Shown here one piece after another: positions 1-9,196 of a stretch of DNA of 64,000 bases. Positions within the stretch are counted from its first letter, which is position 1. Each line of letters opens with the position of its first letter. Source of the stretch: an uncultured Alistipes sp. (lineage in GTDB: Bacteria; Bacteroidota; Bacteroidia; Bacteroidales; Rikenellaceae); NCBI GenBank assembly GCA_944322005.1, contig CALUNL010000001.1, forward strand, positions 62,001 through 126,000. The letters are read 5' to 3'. The notes beneath the pieces were generated by a model that was not told the DNA's origin, made no database searches, and was given only the letters and a program-made list of their open reading frames with translations. Position numbers and translations under genes: made by a program.

Positions 1-495
1 GAGTGGCAGATTGTACCTGACTATTCCCAGTGCTTTGATCCGGATATTTCGTGGATAGAGTCATGGCCGGCTGAAGGAAATGACGACGGACGATTCACGC
101 TGACCTTTACGGCCAACACGGTCCAGGGCGAGACCCGCTATGCGGATGTCAATATCGTATCCAACGGCCAGGTTATCCAGACCATCAAGGTAAAGCAGGA
201 GCAGGCACAGTCGGTGCTTCTCGACATCGTTGCCATACGTAAGTACGTCAATTGCGATGCCAACGCGTATGTCGCTACGATTCCTGTGAATGCCAATGTG
301 TTCTGGGAGGCGGAAACTGATGATGTCTGGATCACCCTTTCGGGCAAGACCAACAGTAAGATCGACCTGAATATAGAGCCTAACGACACCGGCGCCGAGC
401 GTAAGGGTACCGTTACCGTATATCAGGTATCTAATCCGAAGAATGTTCAGTATGTCGAGGTAACACAATCCGGAGAGGTTTCTACAGGAGAATAA
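1..495 (+). CDS. BACON-domain surface protein, C-terminal part (5' end outside window)
   Basis: Frame 1 is open from the first base to a TAA at 493-495, so this is the last 164 codons of a gene that begins before the window. Two successive beta-sandwich segments resemble BACON domains: the first has the DISWIESWP strand and ends in IKVKQEQ, and the second (from about base 214) runs from a LLDIVAIRKYV strand to VEVTQSG. BACON domains are known from Bacteroidota extracytoplasmic proteins, often attached to carbohydrate- or mucin-active enzymes, and are thought to bind ligand or act as spacers. The 31-base gap to the next gene on the same strand suggests co-transcription with the phosphoesterase lipoprotein. 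Nothing can be said about the missing N-terminal part. Confidence 0.75.
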   Translation, partial: EWQIVPDYSQCFDPDISWIESWPAEGNDDGRFTLTFTANTVQGETRYADVNIVSNGQVIQTIKVKQEQAQSVLLDIVAIRKYVNCDANAYVATIPVNANVFWEAETDDVWITLSGKTNSKIDLNIEPNDTGAERKGTVTVYQVSNPKNVQYVEVTQSGEVSTGE

Positions 496-526
496 AGACA
501 TAGATTGAAGATTTTTTGATTGCAAT

Positions 527-2614
527 ATGAATAGTGTTGAGAAAATAGTATTGAGATTTGCCTTCGTGCTGGTGTTCGCATTCGCACTTGCGGGCTGTAA
601 GGAGTCGCCTACGGATAATCCGGATGCTGGCGGTGACATATGGCCGTTGACGGACATTACTGTTCAGTCTACCGTAAGATGCTCCATCGGCGATGTTAAA
701 ACCATTCGGGTAAGAGGCGCCAAGATGACTGATGTTCTGACTCTCGAGAACGGGGATGTCAAACTCGAACAGGTCATTACGGATGTCTCGGAGACGTGGT
801 TGCAGTATGAGGTGCAAAGCGGTGTAGAGAGCGGGACTTACGATTTCGTGGTTACACGAGGTGACAAGTCGCAAACACTTTTCACGGCAAATGTATTCGT
901 AACCCTTAATACGCAGGTACCGGACAAGGAGGGAATGAACCTCAAGGGTATGGTATTCTGCGGGGATGCTGGTGTTCCGGATGTTCTTGTCACGGATGGT
1001 GTACAGTTCACCAAGACCGACGAGAACGGTTACTACTGGCTCAACTCGACCAAGGTATATCAGACGGTATATCTGATACTGCCTTCGGGTTACAAGGTAA
1101 AGAGTGCGGCGGCCATGCCTCAGTTCTGGGCAACCACCGATTCCGATACGAGCGTATGCGAGCAGAACAATTTCGAGCTGGAGGTAGAGAACAACGATGC
1201 ACATACGTTGCTCATCGCCACCGATATCCACCTGGCAAACCGTGACAAGATGCCGAAGGATACGAAACAGTTCTCCGAGGGATGGGTTAAGGACGTTACC
1301 GACAACTTCAAGAACTCGTCGGTTCCTGTCTATTGCCTCAATCTCGGTGACTTCGCATGGGATGTTTATTGGTATGACTGGAGCTTCGATCTGGACGATG
1401 CGGCAATGGCCGTAAGTTCACTTCCTTTCCAGTTCTGGTCGACCATGGGCAACCACGACAACGACGGCCGTACCCCGGCTGGGGATGATGTCGATTTGCG
1501 GGCTTCGGCTCCGTTCAGGTCGACAATCGGCCCGACGCACCTTTCGCTCAACGTCGGAAAGATTCATTATATTCTGCTCGACGACATCCTTTACATCAAT
1601 ACTTTCCCTTCATCCAACAATGACCCGTTGATGGGCCAGCGCAACTACAGCGCAGGTTTCCGCGACGACATTATGGAGTGGGTAAGACAGGATCTGTCTT
1701 ATGTTGACAAGAGTACACCGATTGTAGTCGGCATGCATATTCCGTTGATGAATTCGTACGGAACTGCTCGCAATAGCGAGTTCTGGGATGCATCCGAATG
1801 GTCCGCTTTCATTGATATGTTCAATGGTTACACTGAGGTGGAGTTCGTTACCGGACACACCCATGTTAACCGTATGCGTCCGGTTGTCGGATACTCGTCC
1901 AACATGTACGAGCACAACATCGGCTCCGTATGCGGAATCTGGTGGAACACGAGCGAACATACCGGTGGATCGGCATCCGTTCCTGGCAAGCTCAATCTTT
2001 GCTCTGACGGAGCCCCTTCGGGTTATTATGTATACGATGTCAACGGAACAAACCGCAGATGGCACTACAAGGCGGTCGGAGAGCCGAAGGACAAGCAGTT
2101 CAAGTCGTATGACATGAACGAGGTCAAGAAGTATTTCCAGACCGACGCCCTGGCCAGCAAGTTCATCAATGCCGGACAGTGCCCTAATTCCGATTCTTCG
2201 GGCGGAACCATTACATGGACCGCTTCGGCCTATGGCGCCGAAGAGGAGGCCAATACCGTTTGGATCAACGTTTGGGGCTACGAGAAGGGCGATTTTGCCG
2301 GATATGGCAACTGGACCATTACGGTTACGGAGAATGGCAAGGAACTTCCTGTATCGGAGAAATTCTATGTTCATGATCCGCTTTCGGCCATGACTTACGA
2401 GATCCAGGAGTTCGGTTCGTCGGGTAAGTTCTCGACATCGAGCCAGAGCCGTTCCTATGTGCCGCACATGTTCAAGGTTGTAGCCTCATCGGCCAGCTCG
2501 ACACTTAAGATCAAGGTTGTCGACCGATTCGGCAACATATATCAGGAGGACATGAACCGTCCTAAAGTATTCTACGATGCCAATGATAAAGAGGCAAGTT
2601 GGACACTCGATTAA
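527..2614 (+). CDS. Surface lipoprotein with calcineurin-like metallophosphoesterase domain
   Basis: 695 residues. The N-terminus is a lipoprotein signal ending in LAGC (lipidated Cys24). Residues about 37-125 look like an IPT/TIG-type beta domain and about 140-210 like the MetallophosN domain. The catalytic domain carries all the expected motifs: D233-x-H235 (ATDIHLA), LGDFAWD, G308-NHD, GMHIPLM and G443-HTH. The remainder fits the MetallophosC domain. Family members are binuclear-metal phosphomonoesterases or phosphodiesterases; the substrate cannot be read from sequence. It lies between two BACON lipoprotein genes, so a cell-surface role is likely. A shorter, non-lipidated relative lies at 24174-25802 and differs in the first metal motif. 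Confidence 0.88.
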   Translation: MNSVEKIVLRFAFVLVFAFALAGCKESPTDNPDAGGDIWPLTDITVQSTVRCSIGDVKTIRVRGAKMTDVLTLENGDVKLEQVITDVSETWLQYEVQSGVESGTYDFVVTRGDKSQTLFTANVFVTLNTQVPDKEGMNLKGMVFCGDAGVPDVLVTDGVQFTKTDENGYYWLNSTKVYQTVYLILPSGYKVKSAAAMPQFWATTDSDTSVCEQNNFELEVENNDAHTLLIATDIHLANRDKMPKDTKQFSEGWVKDVTDNFKNSSVPVYCLNLGDFAWDVYWYDWSFDLDDAAMAVSSLPFQFWSTMGNHDNDGRTPAGDDVDLRASAPFRSTIGPTHLSLNVGKIHYILLDDILYINTFPSSNNDPLMGQRNYSAGFRDDIMEWVRQDLSYVDKSTPIVVGMHIPLMNSYGTARNSEFWDASEWSAFIDMFNGYTEVEFVTGHTHVNRMRPVVGYSSNMYEHNIGSVCGIWWNTSEHTGGSASVPGKLNLCSDGAPSGYYVYDVNGTNRRWHYKAVGEPKDKQFKSYDMNEVKKYFQTDALASKFINAGQCPNSDSSGGTITWTASAYGAEEEANTVWINVWGYEKGDFAGYGNWTITVTENGKELPVSEKFYVHDPLSAMTYEIQEFGSSGKFSTSSQSRSYVPHMFKVVASSASSTLKIKVVDRFGNIYQEDMNRPKVFYDANDKEASWTLD

Positions 2615-2631
2615 TTAAACTAAACCAAAAT

Positions 2632-5600
2632 ATGAAGACTTTAAAGCAATTTTTCAGTTTTGTCATGATTGCGACGGCGGTTCTGTTCGCTTTCGCCTCA
2701 TGTACGCATAGCCCTGAGGAGTTGGTTCAGACTGAAATTAGCATTCAGTACAACACCGGAGAGGCAACGTGGTCGCCGACCGACCCGCAGACTTTGGAAC
2801 TCAACAAGCGCGGCGTCAGCGCAACAGGTTCGGTGCCGTATCTGATTGTGACGTCGAACAACTATTGGATTATCGAAGGTGCATCGGATTACGACTGGCT
2901 TGAGGTTTCTCCTCTTGGCGGTTCCGGTACGACCAACGTCTATCTGACTCTTTCGGAGAACACCGATTTGGAGCCGCGTGATGCCACGATATATTTCGTT
3001 ACGCAGAACGGAGAGCGTTTCATGGTGCCTATCCGTCAGCTCGGAAACAAGGAGTATCTGGTATATCTTAACGATACCTTCGGAGATAATCTCGAGGAGG
3101 ACACCCAGGTTAAATTCTACAGTTTCACGACTATGTCGGGTGACCGTTCCTATAGCGGTATCGCAACTGCCGGAGACCTCTATGCGTTCGGTTATACGGG
3201 TGCGGAGCAGACCTATGCTTCCGTTGACGAGCCTTCCCACGGATATGTTGATATCGAGGGCAACGAAGCCTCGGGTGGTGCCAACATCCTCTTCAACGGC
3301 GAGGGTACATATTTGACTGCCCGTAACTTCAACAACCAGTCGCAGACCAACTTCCGTCTTTCGTTCGGTGCGAAGAACAGCGACGGACGTTTCAATACCG
3401 AGGACCTGAAGCTCTATATCTCCTGCGACAACAAGAACTATGCGGAGATGCCGTACAACCATGTTGTAAACGAGGTCAATGACTGGTCTCTCAATACGTT
3501 CAACTTCTCGATTGCTCCTAATGTAAGCAATATCCTCTATTTCAAGTTCGAGAACCACTCTACGGATGCATACCGTATCGACGACTTCCGTATTGTTGAG
3601 AAGGACTATGATGAAAACGACCAGTTCTATGAGCTTATATCTACCGGTTCCGACATTATCGGTCTGCCTGTCACATGGGCTTACAACGACCTGAAGTCGG
3701 GAGACGAGAGAGGTCAGAACTGGGAGCAGTTCGGTATAGTTTACTCTGCCGAGGGAACCGACGCCCATGTTCAGTTCGTATGCGGTAGCGATGCATCCAT
3801 CGTTAAGGAGCGTGCGGCTGGTGACGGCCTTCTCGTAACATCTTCTTCGCCGAAGGTTACCGGTATGTACGAGGGTGACTTCTGGATTTGGACGATTCCG
3901 GTACACAAGGTGTCGGCTATGACCAACATGAACTGCCAGTTCGTCTTCATGAGTACCGATGCAGGACCGAAGTACTTCCTCTTCGAGTCGGCACAGTGCC
4001 TTGCCGAGGATTATCCATTCGCAAATGCCAATATAGTAGTGCTTTCCGACGAGGAGAAGCGCGAGTTCTACAATACTCTTGACTGGACCGTATACGACGA
4101 GACGACAATTGCCGTTCCGAACGATGTCGACAAGGCCAGCAGTTCGAGCGGTATACCTATCGGTGACTCTTCAAGACCGGGCGGTTACTTCAAGGGTGAT
4201 ATCGTCTATTCGAACGACGGAGTCAACGTATTTGCCGGCGGACCGAGCTCCAAGCAGGTTACCATCGACAAGAACGTGCTCTATCCGGAGGCAATGGATG
4301 ACGGATACTTCTTCGTACGTATGCGTTGCGCCAGCAACCTGACTGCAGGTCCGACCAACGGCACATCGTACCAGCGAATGAACAAGAACGACCACAACGG
4401 AACCTCCTATCTGCGTCAGGTAGCCCGCTTCTCGTTTGCAGAGTGCGGTGTGGTAGGTGAGTATGAGGATACGTTCAAACTGCTCGCTCTCTACAACAAC
4501 CTCGGATGGGACAACGGATACGATGGAGGTGACATCCTCTTCAACGTTGGCGCCAAGATGGGTCTGTATGCAGGTTCGGAGGTTAACCTCGAGGCTACGA
4601 CAGCCGGAAACAACCAGTTCTCCGGAATTTGCCCTACCAACCAGAGCGGCAGCACCACTTATGTATACTATCCGTATGACTCGTCGAATACTTCCGACCT
4701 TACCCAGGTTGCCATAAGTGTCCCTCTGAGCCAGTCTATCGCAAGCGGCGCTCTTGTTGCAGACAGTGCACCGTTCGTAATGACGAATACTCCGCAGTTC
4801 AAGACTACGTCGACCATCCGTTGCAACCTCGATGTTATGGCGGCTCTGTTGAAACTCAACATCTTCTCGCAGACTTCGATTGCAAACAAGATATCGTCGA
4901 TAGAGGTTTCGTCTGACACCAATATTGCCGGCTCGCGTTACTACGATCTCAATGCACGCGCATGGGGTGCAGACAAGTCTCTCGCCAAGTCGTTTGTAGC
5001 AAAGGCCAATGTGCCTATCGTCATCCCGACTGCAAATGCGGAGCCTGCCAAGACTTATATGTCTTTGCTCCCTGGTACGCACACCCTTACCGTCAAGGTG
5101 GTTGCCGGTGGTTACTCCTATACCAAGACCTTCCCTGCCACGGAGTTCACCGAGGCAATGGTTTCCACGCTCGAGTTCGACCTTTCGACTGTTGAGCCGG
5201 AGCCGGTTGACGGAGAGGTTAAGGTTGGTATCACCGATGCAGCAATGCTCCGTCGTTTCGTGGAGGCCATCCAGTCCGGCAAGACCGGTTCGGATCTGGA
5301 CGAGTTCCGTAACTCCGACGGTAACCTCGCTCTCGGTGCCGATATCGACATGGCCGGTGTGGATATGAACTCCTGGCCGCTGGTAACCATACCGGAGGAC
5401 TTCAACGGTTGCAACTTCCGCATCAAGAACATGGAGGTGAAGATGGCCAATACCAGTCTCTTTACCAATATTGCAAAGGGCTGCACATTCTCGAACCTGA
5501 TCTTCGACGAGAGCTGCAAACTGACCATAACCGATCCTAACTCGACTTACGCAATGCTGTTCACCGGTTCCAACACCATGACCATTGGTAATATCGACAA

Positions 5601-6897
5601 TGTGATCAACTACGGTACTATGGACATCAGCGGTAATACGACATCGACCTTCACGGCCGGTATGCTGATCGGTTCGTGCCGCGGTGCTGACTCCGATGCC
5701 GACTCGCAGGCAAAGATTACCAACTGCGCGAACTACGGACGTATCTATATCCACGATATGACGCAGAGCACTACCCACAGCAGCAGTGCATACCAGTACT
5801 ACTCGCGTATCGGCGGTATCGCCGGACACATTTGCGGTGTTTACCTGCAGAACTGCAACAACTACGGTGAAATTGTACTCGCCCCTTGCGACCGCAGACT
5901 CGGAGCATTTGACCTCGGTGGTGTAGTAGGTTATCTGACCAACCGTTCGGATGCCAATACGTCCATCATGTTCGGAGAGCTCGTAGACTCGAAGAACTAC
6001 GGTAACGTAAGCATCACTTCCGGTTCGGGCAGGATGTTCGACATCCGTTTCGGCGGTATGGTAGGACGTACGCAGTGGGCTCACCTGACCCGTCTGACCA
6101 ACGAAGGCGACATCAACGTCGATGTTACGATGTATGACACGTTCGGACAGGAGGGCGCATACGGTGGCTGGGATACCTATTCTTCGAGCTCAAGCTTCAA
6201 CCACCCTATAGGTATATTCATCGGCGGTATCTTCGCATTCGCACAGTGTAATATCAAAACCGGTGCGGAGCACAACTACCTCGAGAATACCGGTGACATC
6301 ACCGCGCATATCAACATGCCTGGAACCTTCAGCGTCAAGGATAACGTAGGCGTATGTGTCGGCGGTGTGATGGCAATCATGGGTGCCAACGCATACAACC
6401 CTCACTTCAACAACTGCGCGAACACCGGTAACATCACCGTTACTTCGGAGGCTGCTACCGCAGACGTATATGTCGGAGGTATCCTTGGCCGTATGGCATC
6501 GAACAAGTACGACTCGAACTACGTATACACTCTGAACGGATCGAGCAACATCGGTACGATATCCTTCGCAACCGAGACTGCCGATGTCGTAGCACACGTC
6601 GGAGGTATCATAGGCGGCTTCTGCTACGGTGAGCTTAAGGCCAATGTGAATGCCGGCACCGTTATCAACAAGTCGACTAACGAGAACAGTTCTGCCGGTT
6701 CGATCCTCGGCAAGCAGATGCAGTCGAAGATAACCGGATCGACGAACATGGATCCTGCAATATCCATCACTTCGCACTCTGTCGGTGGTTCTGTCAATGG
6801 CGTTGTTCTGGACGAAAACAACTTCGAACAGTACATATATGGCAAGTATGAGAATTACGAGCCGGCATTGAAGGACAACACCTTCTTCAAGTGGTAG
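2632..6897 (+). CDS. Giant surface lipoprotein: BACON, jelly-roll, fimbrillin-like and GLUG-repeat regions
   Basis: I place the start at the ATG at 2632, because MKTLKQFF begins a clean lipoprotein signal ending FASC (Cys24); an upstream in-frame TTG would spoil it. The result is 1421 residues. In order: a BACON domain (about 35-135); a choice-of-anchor/jelly-roll-like region opening LNDTFGDNL; a long unrecognised middle; a fimbrillin-like segment with YVYYPYD and MSLLPGTHTLTVKV strands; and a C-terminal beta-helix-like array of GLUG-type repeats (GGIAGHI, GGVVGYL, GGMVGRT, GGILGRM, GGIIGGF alternating with NCANYG or LTNEGD). Such proteins are displayed on the Bacteroidota outer membrane as adhesins or binding proteins. 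It follows the phosphoesterase gene by 17 bases, and a strong terminator follows it. Confidence 0.85.
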   Translation: MKTLKQFFSFVMIATAVLFAFASCTHSPEELVQTEISIQYNTGEATWSPTDPQTLELNKRGVSATGSVPYLIVTSNNYWIIEGASDYDWLEVSPLGGSGTTNVYLTLSENTDLEPRDATIYFVTQNGERFMVPIRQLGNKEYLVYLNDTFGDNLEEDTQVKFYSFTTMSGDRSYSGIATAGDLYAFGYTGAEQTYASVDEPSHGYVDIEGNEASGGANILFNGEGTYLTARNFNNQSQTNFRLSFGAKNSDGRFNTEDLKLYISCDNKNYAEMPYNHVVNEVNDWSLNTFNFSIAPNVSNILYFKFENHSTDAYRIDDFRIVEKDYDENDQFYELISTGSDIIGLPVTWAYNDLKSGDERGQNWEQFGIVYSAEGTDAHVQFVCGSDASIVKERAAGDGLLVTSSSPKVTGMYEGDFWIWTIPVHKVSAMTNMNCQFVFMSTDAGPKYFLFESAQCLAEDYPFANANIVVLSDEEKREFYNTLDWTVYDETTIAVPNDVDKASSSSGIPIGDSSRPGGYFKGDIVYSNDGVNVFAGGPSSKQVTIDKNVLYPEAMDDGYFFVRMRCASNLTAGPTNGTSYQRMNKNDHNGTSYLRQVARFSFAECGVVGEYEDTFKLLALYNNLGWDNGYDGGDILFNVGAKMGLYAGSEVNLEATTAGNNQFSGICPTNQSGSTTYVYYPYDSSNTSDLTQVAISVPLSQSIASGALVADSAPFVMTNTPQFKTTSTIRCNLDVMAALLKLNIFSQTSIANKISSIEVSSDTNIAGSRYYDLNARAWGADKSLAKSFVAKANVPIVIPTANAEPAKTYMSLLPGTHTLTVKVVAGGYSYTKTFPATEFTEAMVSTLEFDLSTVEPEPVDGEVKVGITDAAMLRRFVEAIQSGKTGSDLDEFRNSDGNLALGADIDMAGVDMNSWPLVTIPEDFNGCNFRIKNMEVKMANTSLFTNIAKGCTFSNLIFDESCKLTITDPNSTYAMLFTGSNTMTIGNIDNVINYGTMDISGNTTSTFTAGMLIGSCRGADSDADSQAKITNCANYGRIYIHDMTQSTTHSSSAYQYYSRIGGIAGHICGVYLQNCNNYGEIVLAPCDRRLGAFDLGGVVGYLTNRSDANTSIMFGELVDSKNYGNVSITSGSGRMFDIRFGGMVGRTQWAHLTRLTNEGDINVDVTMYDTFGQEGAYGGWDTYSSSSSFNHPIGIFIGGIFAFAQCNIKTGAEHNYLENTGDITAHINMPGTFSVKDNVGVCVGGVMAIMGANAYNPHFNNCANTGNITVTSEAATADVYVGGILGRMASNKYDSNYVYTLNGSSNIGTISFATETADVVAHVGGIIGGFCYGELKANVNAGTVINKSTNENSSAGSILGKQMQSKITGSTNMDPAISITSHSVGGSVNGVVLDENNFEQYIYGKYENYEPALKDNTFFKW

Positions 6898-6917
6898 AAT
6901 CTGAAACCACGATTATT

Positions 6918-6951
6918 CGGATGCGGTTCTTCGGGACCGCATCCGTTTTTT
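6918..6951 (+). terminator. Rho-independent terminator of the surface-lipoprotein operon
   Basis: A perfect 10-bp stem (CGGATGCGGT paired with ACCGCATCCG) encloses an 8-base loop and is followed by six T. It sits 20 bases after the stop of the giant lipoprotein gene and closes the first operon. Confidence 0.9.
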
Positions 6952-6956
6952 GTATG

Positions 6957-6987
6957 TTGGTTATTGTCTTCGATTGAATTAAATTTG
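6957..6987 (+). promoter_or_regulatory. Bacteroidota-type promoter for the GNAT gene
   Basis: TTG at 6957-6959 and TAAATTTG at 6980-6987 are separated by 20 bases, matching the -33 and -7 elements of the primary sigma factor of Bacteroidota. The predicted transcript would begin within a few bases of the ATG at 6996, implying a leaderless or very short-leader mRNA. Confidence 0.7.
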
Positions 6988-6995
6988 TACCTGAT

Positions 6996-7532
6996 ATGAT
7001 AAACATCCGTAAAATATATGTTGATGATCCGGCATGGCCACGCGTCGAATCGTTATATGAATCGGCATTTCCTCCGGAAGAGCGGCGTCCGGCGGAGTCC
7101 ATGTGTCGCCTTGTGGAGTCGGACGAACTGTTTGTTGCAGCCGTAGAGAGAGATGGTGCTTTCTGCGGATTCATTACATGGTGGGACTTGGGAGACGTGC
7201 TTTTCGGCGAGCATTTCGCAATGTTGCCGGAGTGCCGCGGCGGAGGTATCGGCGGTGAGGTCATAAGGCGTTTTGCCGCCGGTGCGCGCAAACCCGTTTT
7301 GCTTGAAGCGGAGGTCCCGCATGACGATATCTCCGAACGCAGGGTAGGGTTCTACCGCCGCAACGGCTTCGAATTGTGTGAGCGGGAGTATCTGCAGCCG
7401 CCATATTTCGCGGGTGGTGAACCGGTGCCGATGCATCTCATGTCGTATGGCATGACGCTTGATGACGGGGCATTCGACCGCCTGCGAGGCCTGATATATT
7501 CTCGTGTTTACGGCATGCCTTCCGATAAATGA
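6996..7532 (+). CDS. GNAT-family N-acetyltransferase
   Basis: 178 residues with a GNAT fold. The acetyl-CoA pyrophosphate loop is visible as RGGGIGG, preceded by the FAMLPE strand (beta-4), and followed by the YRRNGF element typical of motif B. It should transfer an acyl group from acyl-CoA to an amine, with unknown acceptor, in the cytoplasm. The start at 6996 is the only reasonable one because no other in-frame ATG lies near; the promoter is immediately upstream. It is flanked by a terminator and by a separately promoted antiporter gene, so it is probably monocistronic. Confidence 0.85.
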   Translation: MINIRKIYVDDPAWPRVESLYESAFPPEERRPAESMCRLVESDELFVAAVERDGAFCGFITWWDLGDVLFGEHFAMLPECRGGGIGGEVIRRFAAGARKPVLLEAEVPHDDISERRVGFYRRNGFELCEREYLQPPYFAGGEPVPMHLMSYGMTLDDGAFDRLRGLIYSRVYGMPSDK

Positions 7533-7564
7533 TACGATACGGCCGCCCGTTTGTCTAAAAATAG

Positions 7565-7572
7565 TATATTTG
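7565..7572 (+). promoter_or_regulatory. -7 element (TATATTTG) before the antiporter gene
   Basis: TATATTTG is an exact match to TAnnTTTG. It lies 34 bases before the ATG at 7607. A TTTG occurs upstream but only 11 bases away, and I see no good -33 element at the usual distance. Confidence 0.5.
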
Positions 7573-7606
7573 CAGTCGGATTCGAGCCATTATTGAGCAT
7601 AACTGC

Positions 7607-8890
7607 ATGAGGATGATGGAAAAACAGAGGGGATTGCTGGCACTTACACCGATTGCGGTGCTGCTTGTCGTTTATCTTGTCGGTTCGATATTGGCAGGAG
7701 ACTTTTACCGTATTCCTATAGGCGTGGCATTCGTCACGGCGGCCATCTATGGCATTGCCATCACCTCCGGACGCACCTTCCCGGAGCGTGTGGCTCTCTT
7801 CTCCGAGGGAGCGGCCAACTCCAACATAATGTACATGGTGTGGATTTTCGTGCTTGCGGGAATCTTCGCTGCATCGGCAAAGGCCATGGGTGCTGTCGAT
7901 GCGACCGTGCAGTTGACGTTGAAGTTCGTGCCGAGCAGTTTTCTGCCTGCCGGCATATTCGTGGCGGCCTGTTTCATATCCATGTCCGTCGGAACCTCCG
8001 TTGGTACGATCGTCGCGCTCACCTCGGTGGTTACGGCGCTGGCCGACGAGATCGGCTGTGATACCGCATGGATGGTGGCTATAGTTGTAGGAGGAGCCTT
8101 CTTCGGCGACAACCTTTCGTTCATATCGGATACCACAATAGCCGCCACTCAGAGCCAGGGGTGCGGCATGCGGGAGAAGTTCCGTACCAATTTCGTGATA
8201 GTGCTGCCTGCAGCGCTCATAACGCTCGCCATATACCTTGTCGGCGGGACGGCCGGCGAGACCGTTGCCGCTCCGGAGAGTACGGAGTGGTTCAAGGCTA
8301 TACCGTATATTGCTGTTATTGTAATGGCTCTTGCGGGAATCAATGTACTTGCGGTTCTCTTTTCGGGAATCGTCATTACAGATGTCATCGGCCTGTGCAG
8401 CGGGAGCTTCACGACGCTCTCGATATTTACGGCGGCGGGTGATGGAATCTCTTCCATGTGCGAGTTGATTCTGGTGACGCTGCTCGCCGGCGGACTGATG
8501 AACCTGGTGCGTGTGGGCGGCGGATTCGACTATCTTATACGGACCCTCACCCGCCGAATATCCGGACGGCGCGGTGCGGAATCCGTCATTGCGGCCCTGA
8601 CGGCGCTTACCAACCTCTGTACGGCCAACAATACCATAGCAATCATTACGGTAGGCCCTATCGTGAAGGATATTGCCGGCCGTTTCGGCGTGAGCCCGCG
8701 CAAGAGTGCGAGTATCATGGATACCGCCTCATGTTTCGTGCAGGGTGTAATACCTTACGGAGCACAGCTTCTCATGGCTTCCGGACTTGCAGCCGTTTCA
8801 CCTCTCGAGATCGTTCCGTATCTTTATTATCCGATGTTAATAGGGGTAATGCTGCTACTGTCTATTGTGTTCGGTTTCCCGAAACGGTAG
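7607..8890 (+). CDS. NhaC-type Na+/H+ antiporter family membrane protein
   Basis: 427 residues, strongly hydrophobic, with about ten to twelve predicted membrane spans. The SMSVGTSVGTI segment, FFGDNLSFISDTTIAAT and the LCTANNTIAIIT segment are characteristic of the NhaC superfamily, whose members exchange sodium for protons, and in some cases amino or dicarboxylic acids, across the inner membrane. The N-terminus has three closely spaced Met codons (M-R-M-M); the first is used here. The gene is monocistronic by context. Ion specificity cannot be settled from the sequence. Confidence 0.85.
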   Translation: MRMMEKQRGLLALTPIAVLLVVYLVGSILAGDFYRIPIGVAFVTAAIYGIAITSGRTFPERVALFSEGAANSNIMYMVWIFVLAGIFAASAKAMGAVDATVQLTLKFVPSSFLPAGIFVAACFISMSVGTSVGTIVALTSVVTALADEIGCDTAWMVAIVVGGAFFGDNLSFISDTTIAATQSQGCGMREKFRTNFVIVLPAALITLAIYLVGGTAGETVAAPESTEWFKAIPYIAVIVMALAGINVLAVLFSGIVITDVIGLCSGSFTTLSIFTAAGDGISSMCELILVTLLAGGLMNLVRVGGGFDYLIRTLTRRISGRRGAESVIAALTALTNLCTANNTIAIITVGPIVKDIAGRFGVSPRKSASIMDTASCFVQGVIPYGAQLLMASGLAAVSPLEIVPYLYYPMLIGVMLLLSIVFGFPKR

Positions 8891-9012
8891 CAGTGACCGT
8901 AATCCGGCTGGCGGACGCGCTGAATGCGGTTGGCCGTCATATGCTCCGTTGTACTTTCCCGCACGCTTCCCCTTATGAAATGTACTGTATATCAAAAAAA
9001 GAGGTGAAAATT

Positions 9013-9044
9013 TTTCATCTTAAAAACAAATTTTATTAAATTTG
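9013..9044 (+). promoter_or_regulatory. Promoter of the first micro-gene/lipoprotein cassette
   Basis: TAAATTTG at 9037-9044 matches the Bacteroidota -7 consensus exactly. TTTC at 9013-9016, 20 bases upstream, is a one-mismatch -33 element. The predicted start is about 9051, leaving a leader of about 17 bases before the micro-gene ATG at 9068. Confidence 0.6.
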
Positions 9045-9067
9045 TATAATTTACATCATTTCAAAAT

Positions 9068-9190
9068 ATGGAAAATATCAGGTTTTACCAGACGCCTAAT
9101 GTCAGATATATCCATGTTAACATTGAATCGGGATATTCTGCTACGGGAGGATTCGAGCAGCCGGAGTACGGTGGCGAGGATAATTTATAA
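9068..9190 (+). CDS. 40-residue peptide preceding a fimbrillin-like lipoprotein (copy 1)
   Basis: A 40-codon reading frame with ATG at 9068 and TAA at 9188-9190. The product has no signal peptide or membrane span. Its C-terminal half, from ESGY through ATGGFEQPEYGGEDNL, is almost identical to the C-terminus of a second 42-codon peptide at 37105-37233. Both precede large lipoproteins with the same N-terminal domain, which strongly supports translation. The N-terminal half has the loose pattern Y-x-x-P-x-V-R-x-x-x-V. The end of the gene overlaps a Shine-Dalgarno sequence for the lipoprotein 12 bases later. Function is unknown; a leader peptide, secreted signal or processed peptide are all possible. 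Confidence 0.72.
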   Translation: MENIRFYQTPNVRYIHVNIESGYSATGGFEQPEYGGEDNL

Positions 9191-9196
9191 GGAGGA
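9190..9196 (+). promoter_or_regulatory. Shine-Dalgarno AGGAGGA overlapping the micro-gene stop
   Basis: AGGAGGA begins on the last base of the micro-gene stop codon and lies 6 bases before the ATG at 9203. Strong Shine-Dalgarno sequences are unusual in Bacteroidota and almost all other genes here lack one. The same element, followed by CTG, recurs at 37232. The overlap suggests translational coupling. Confidence 0.75.
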
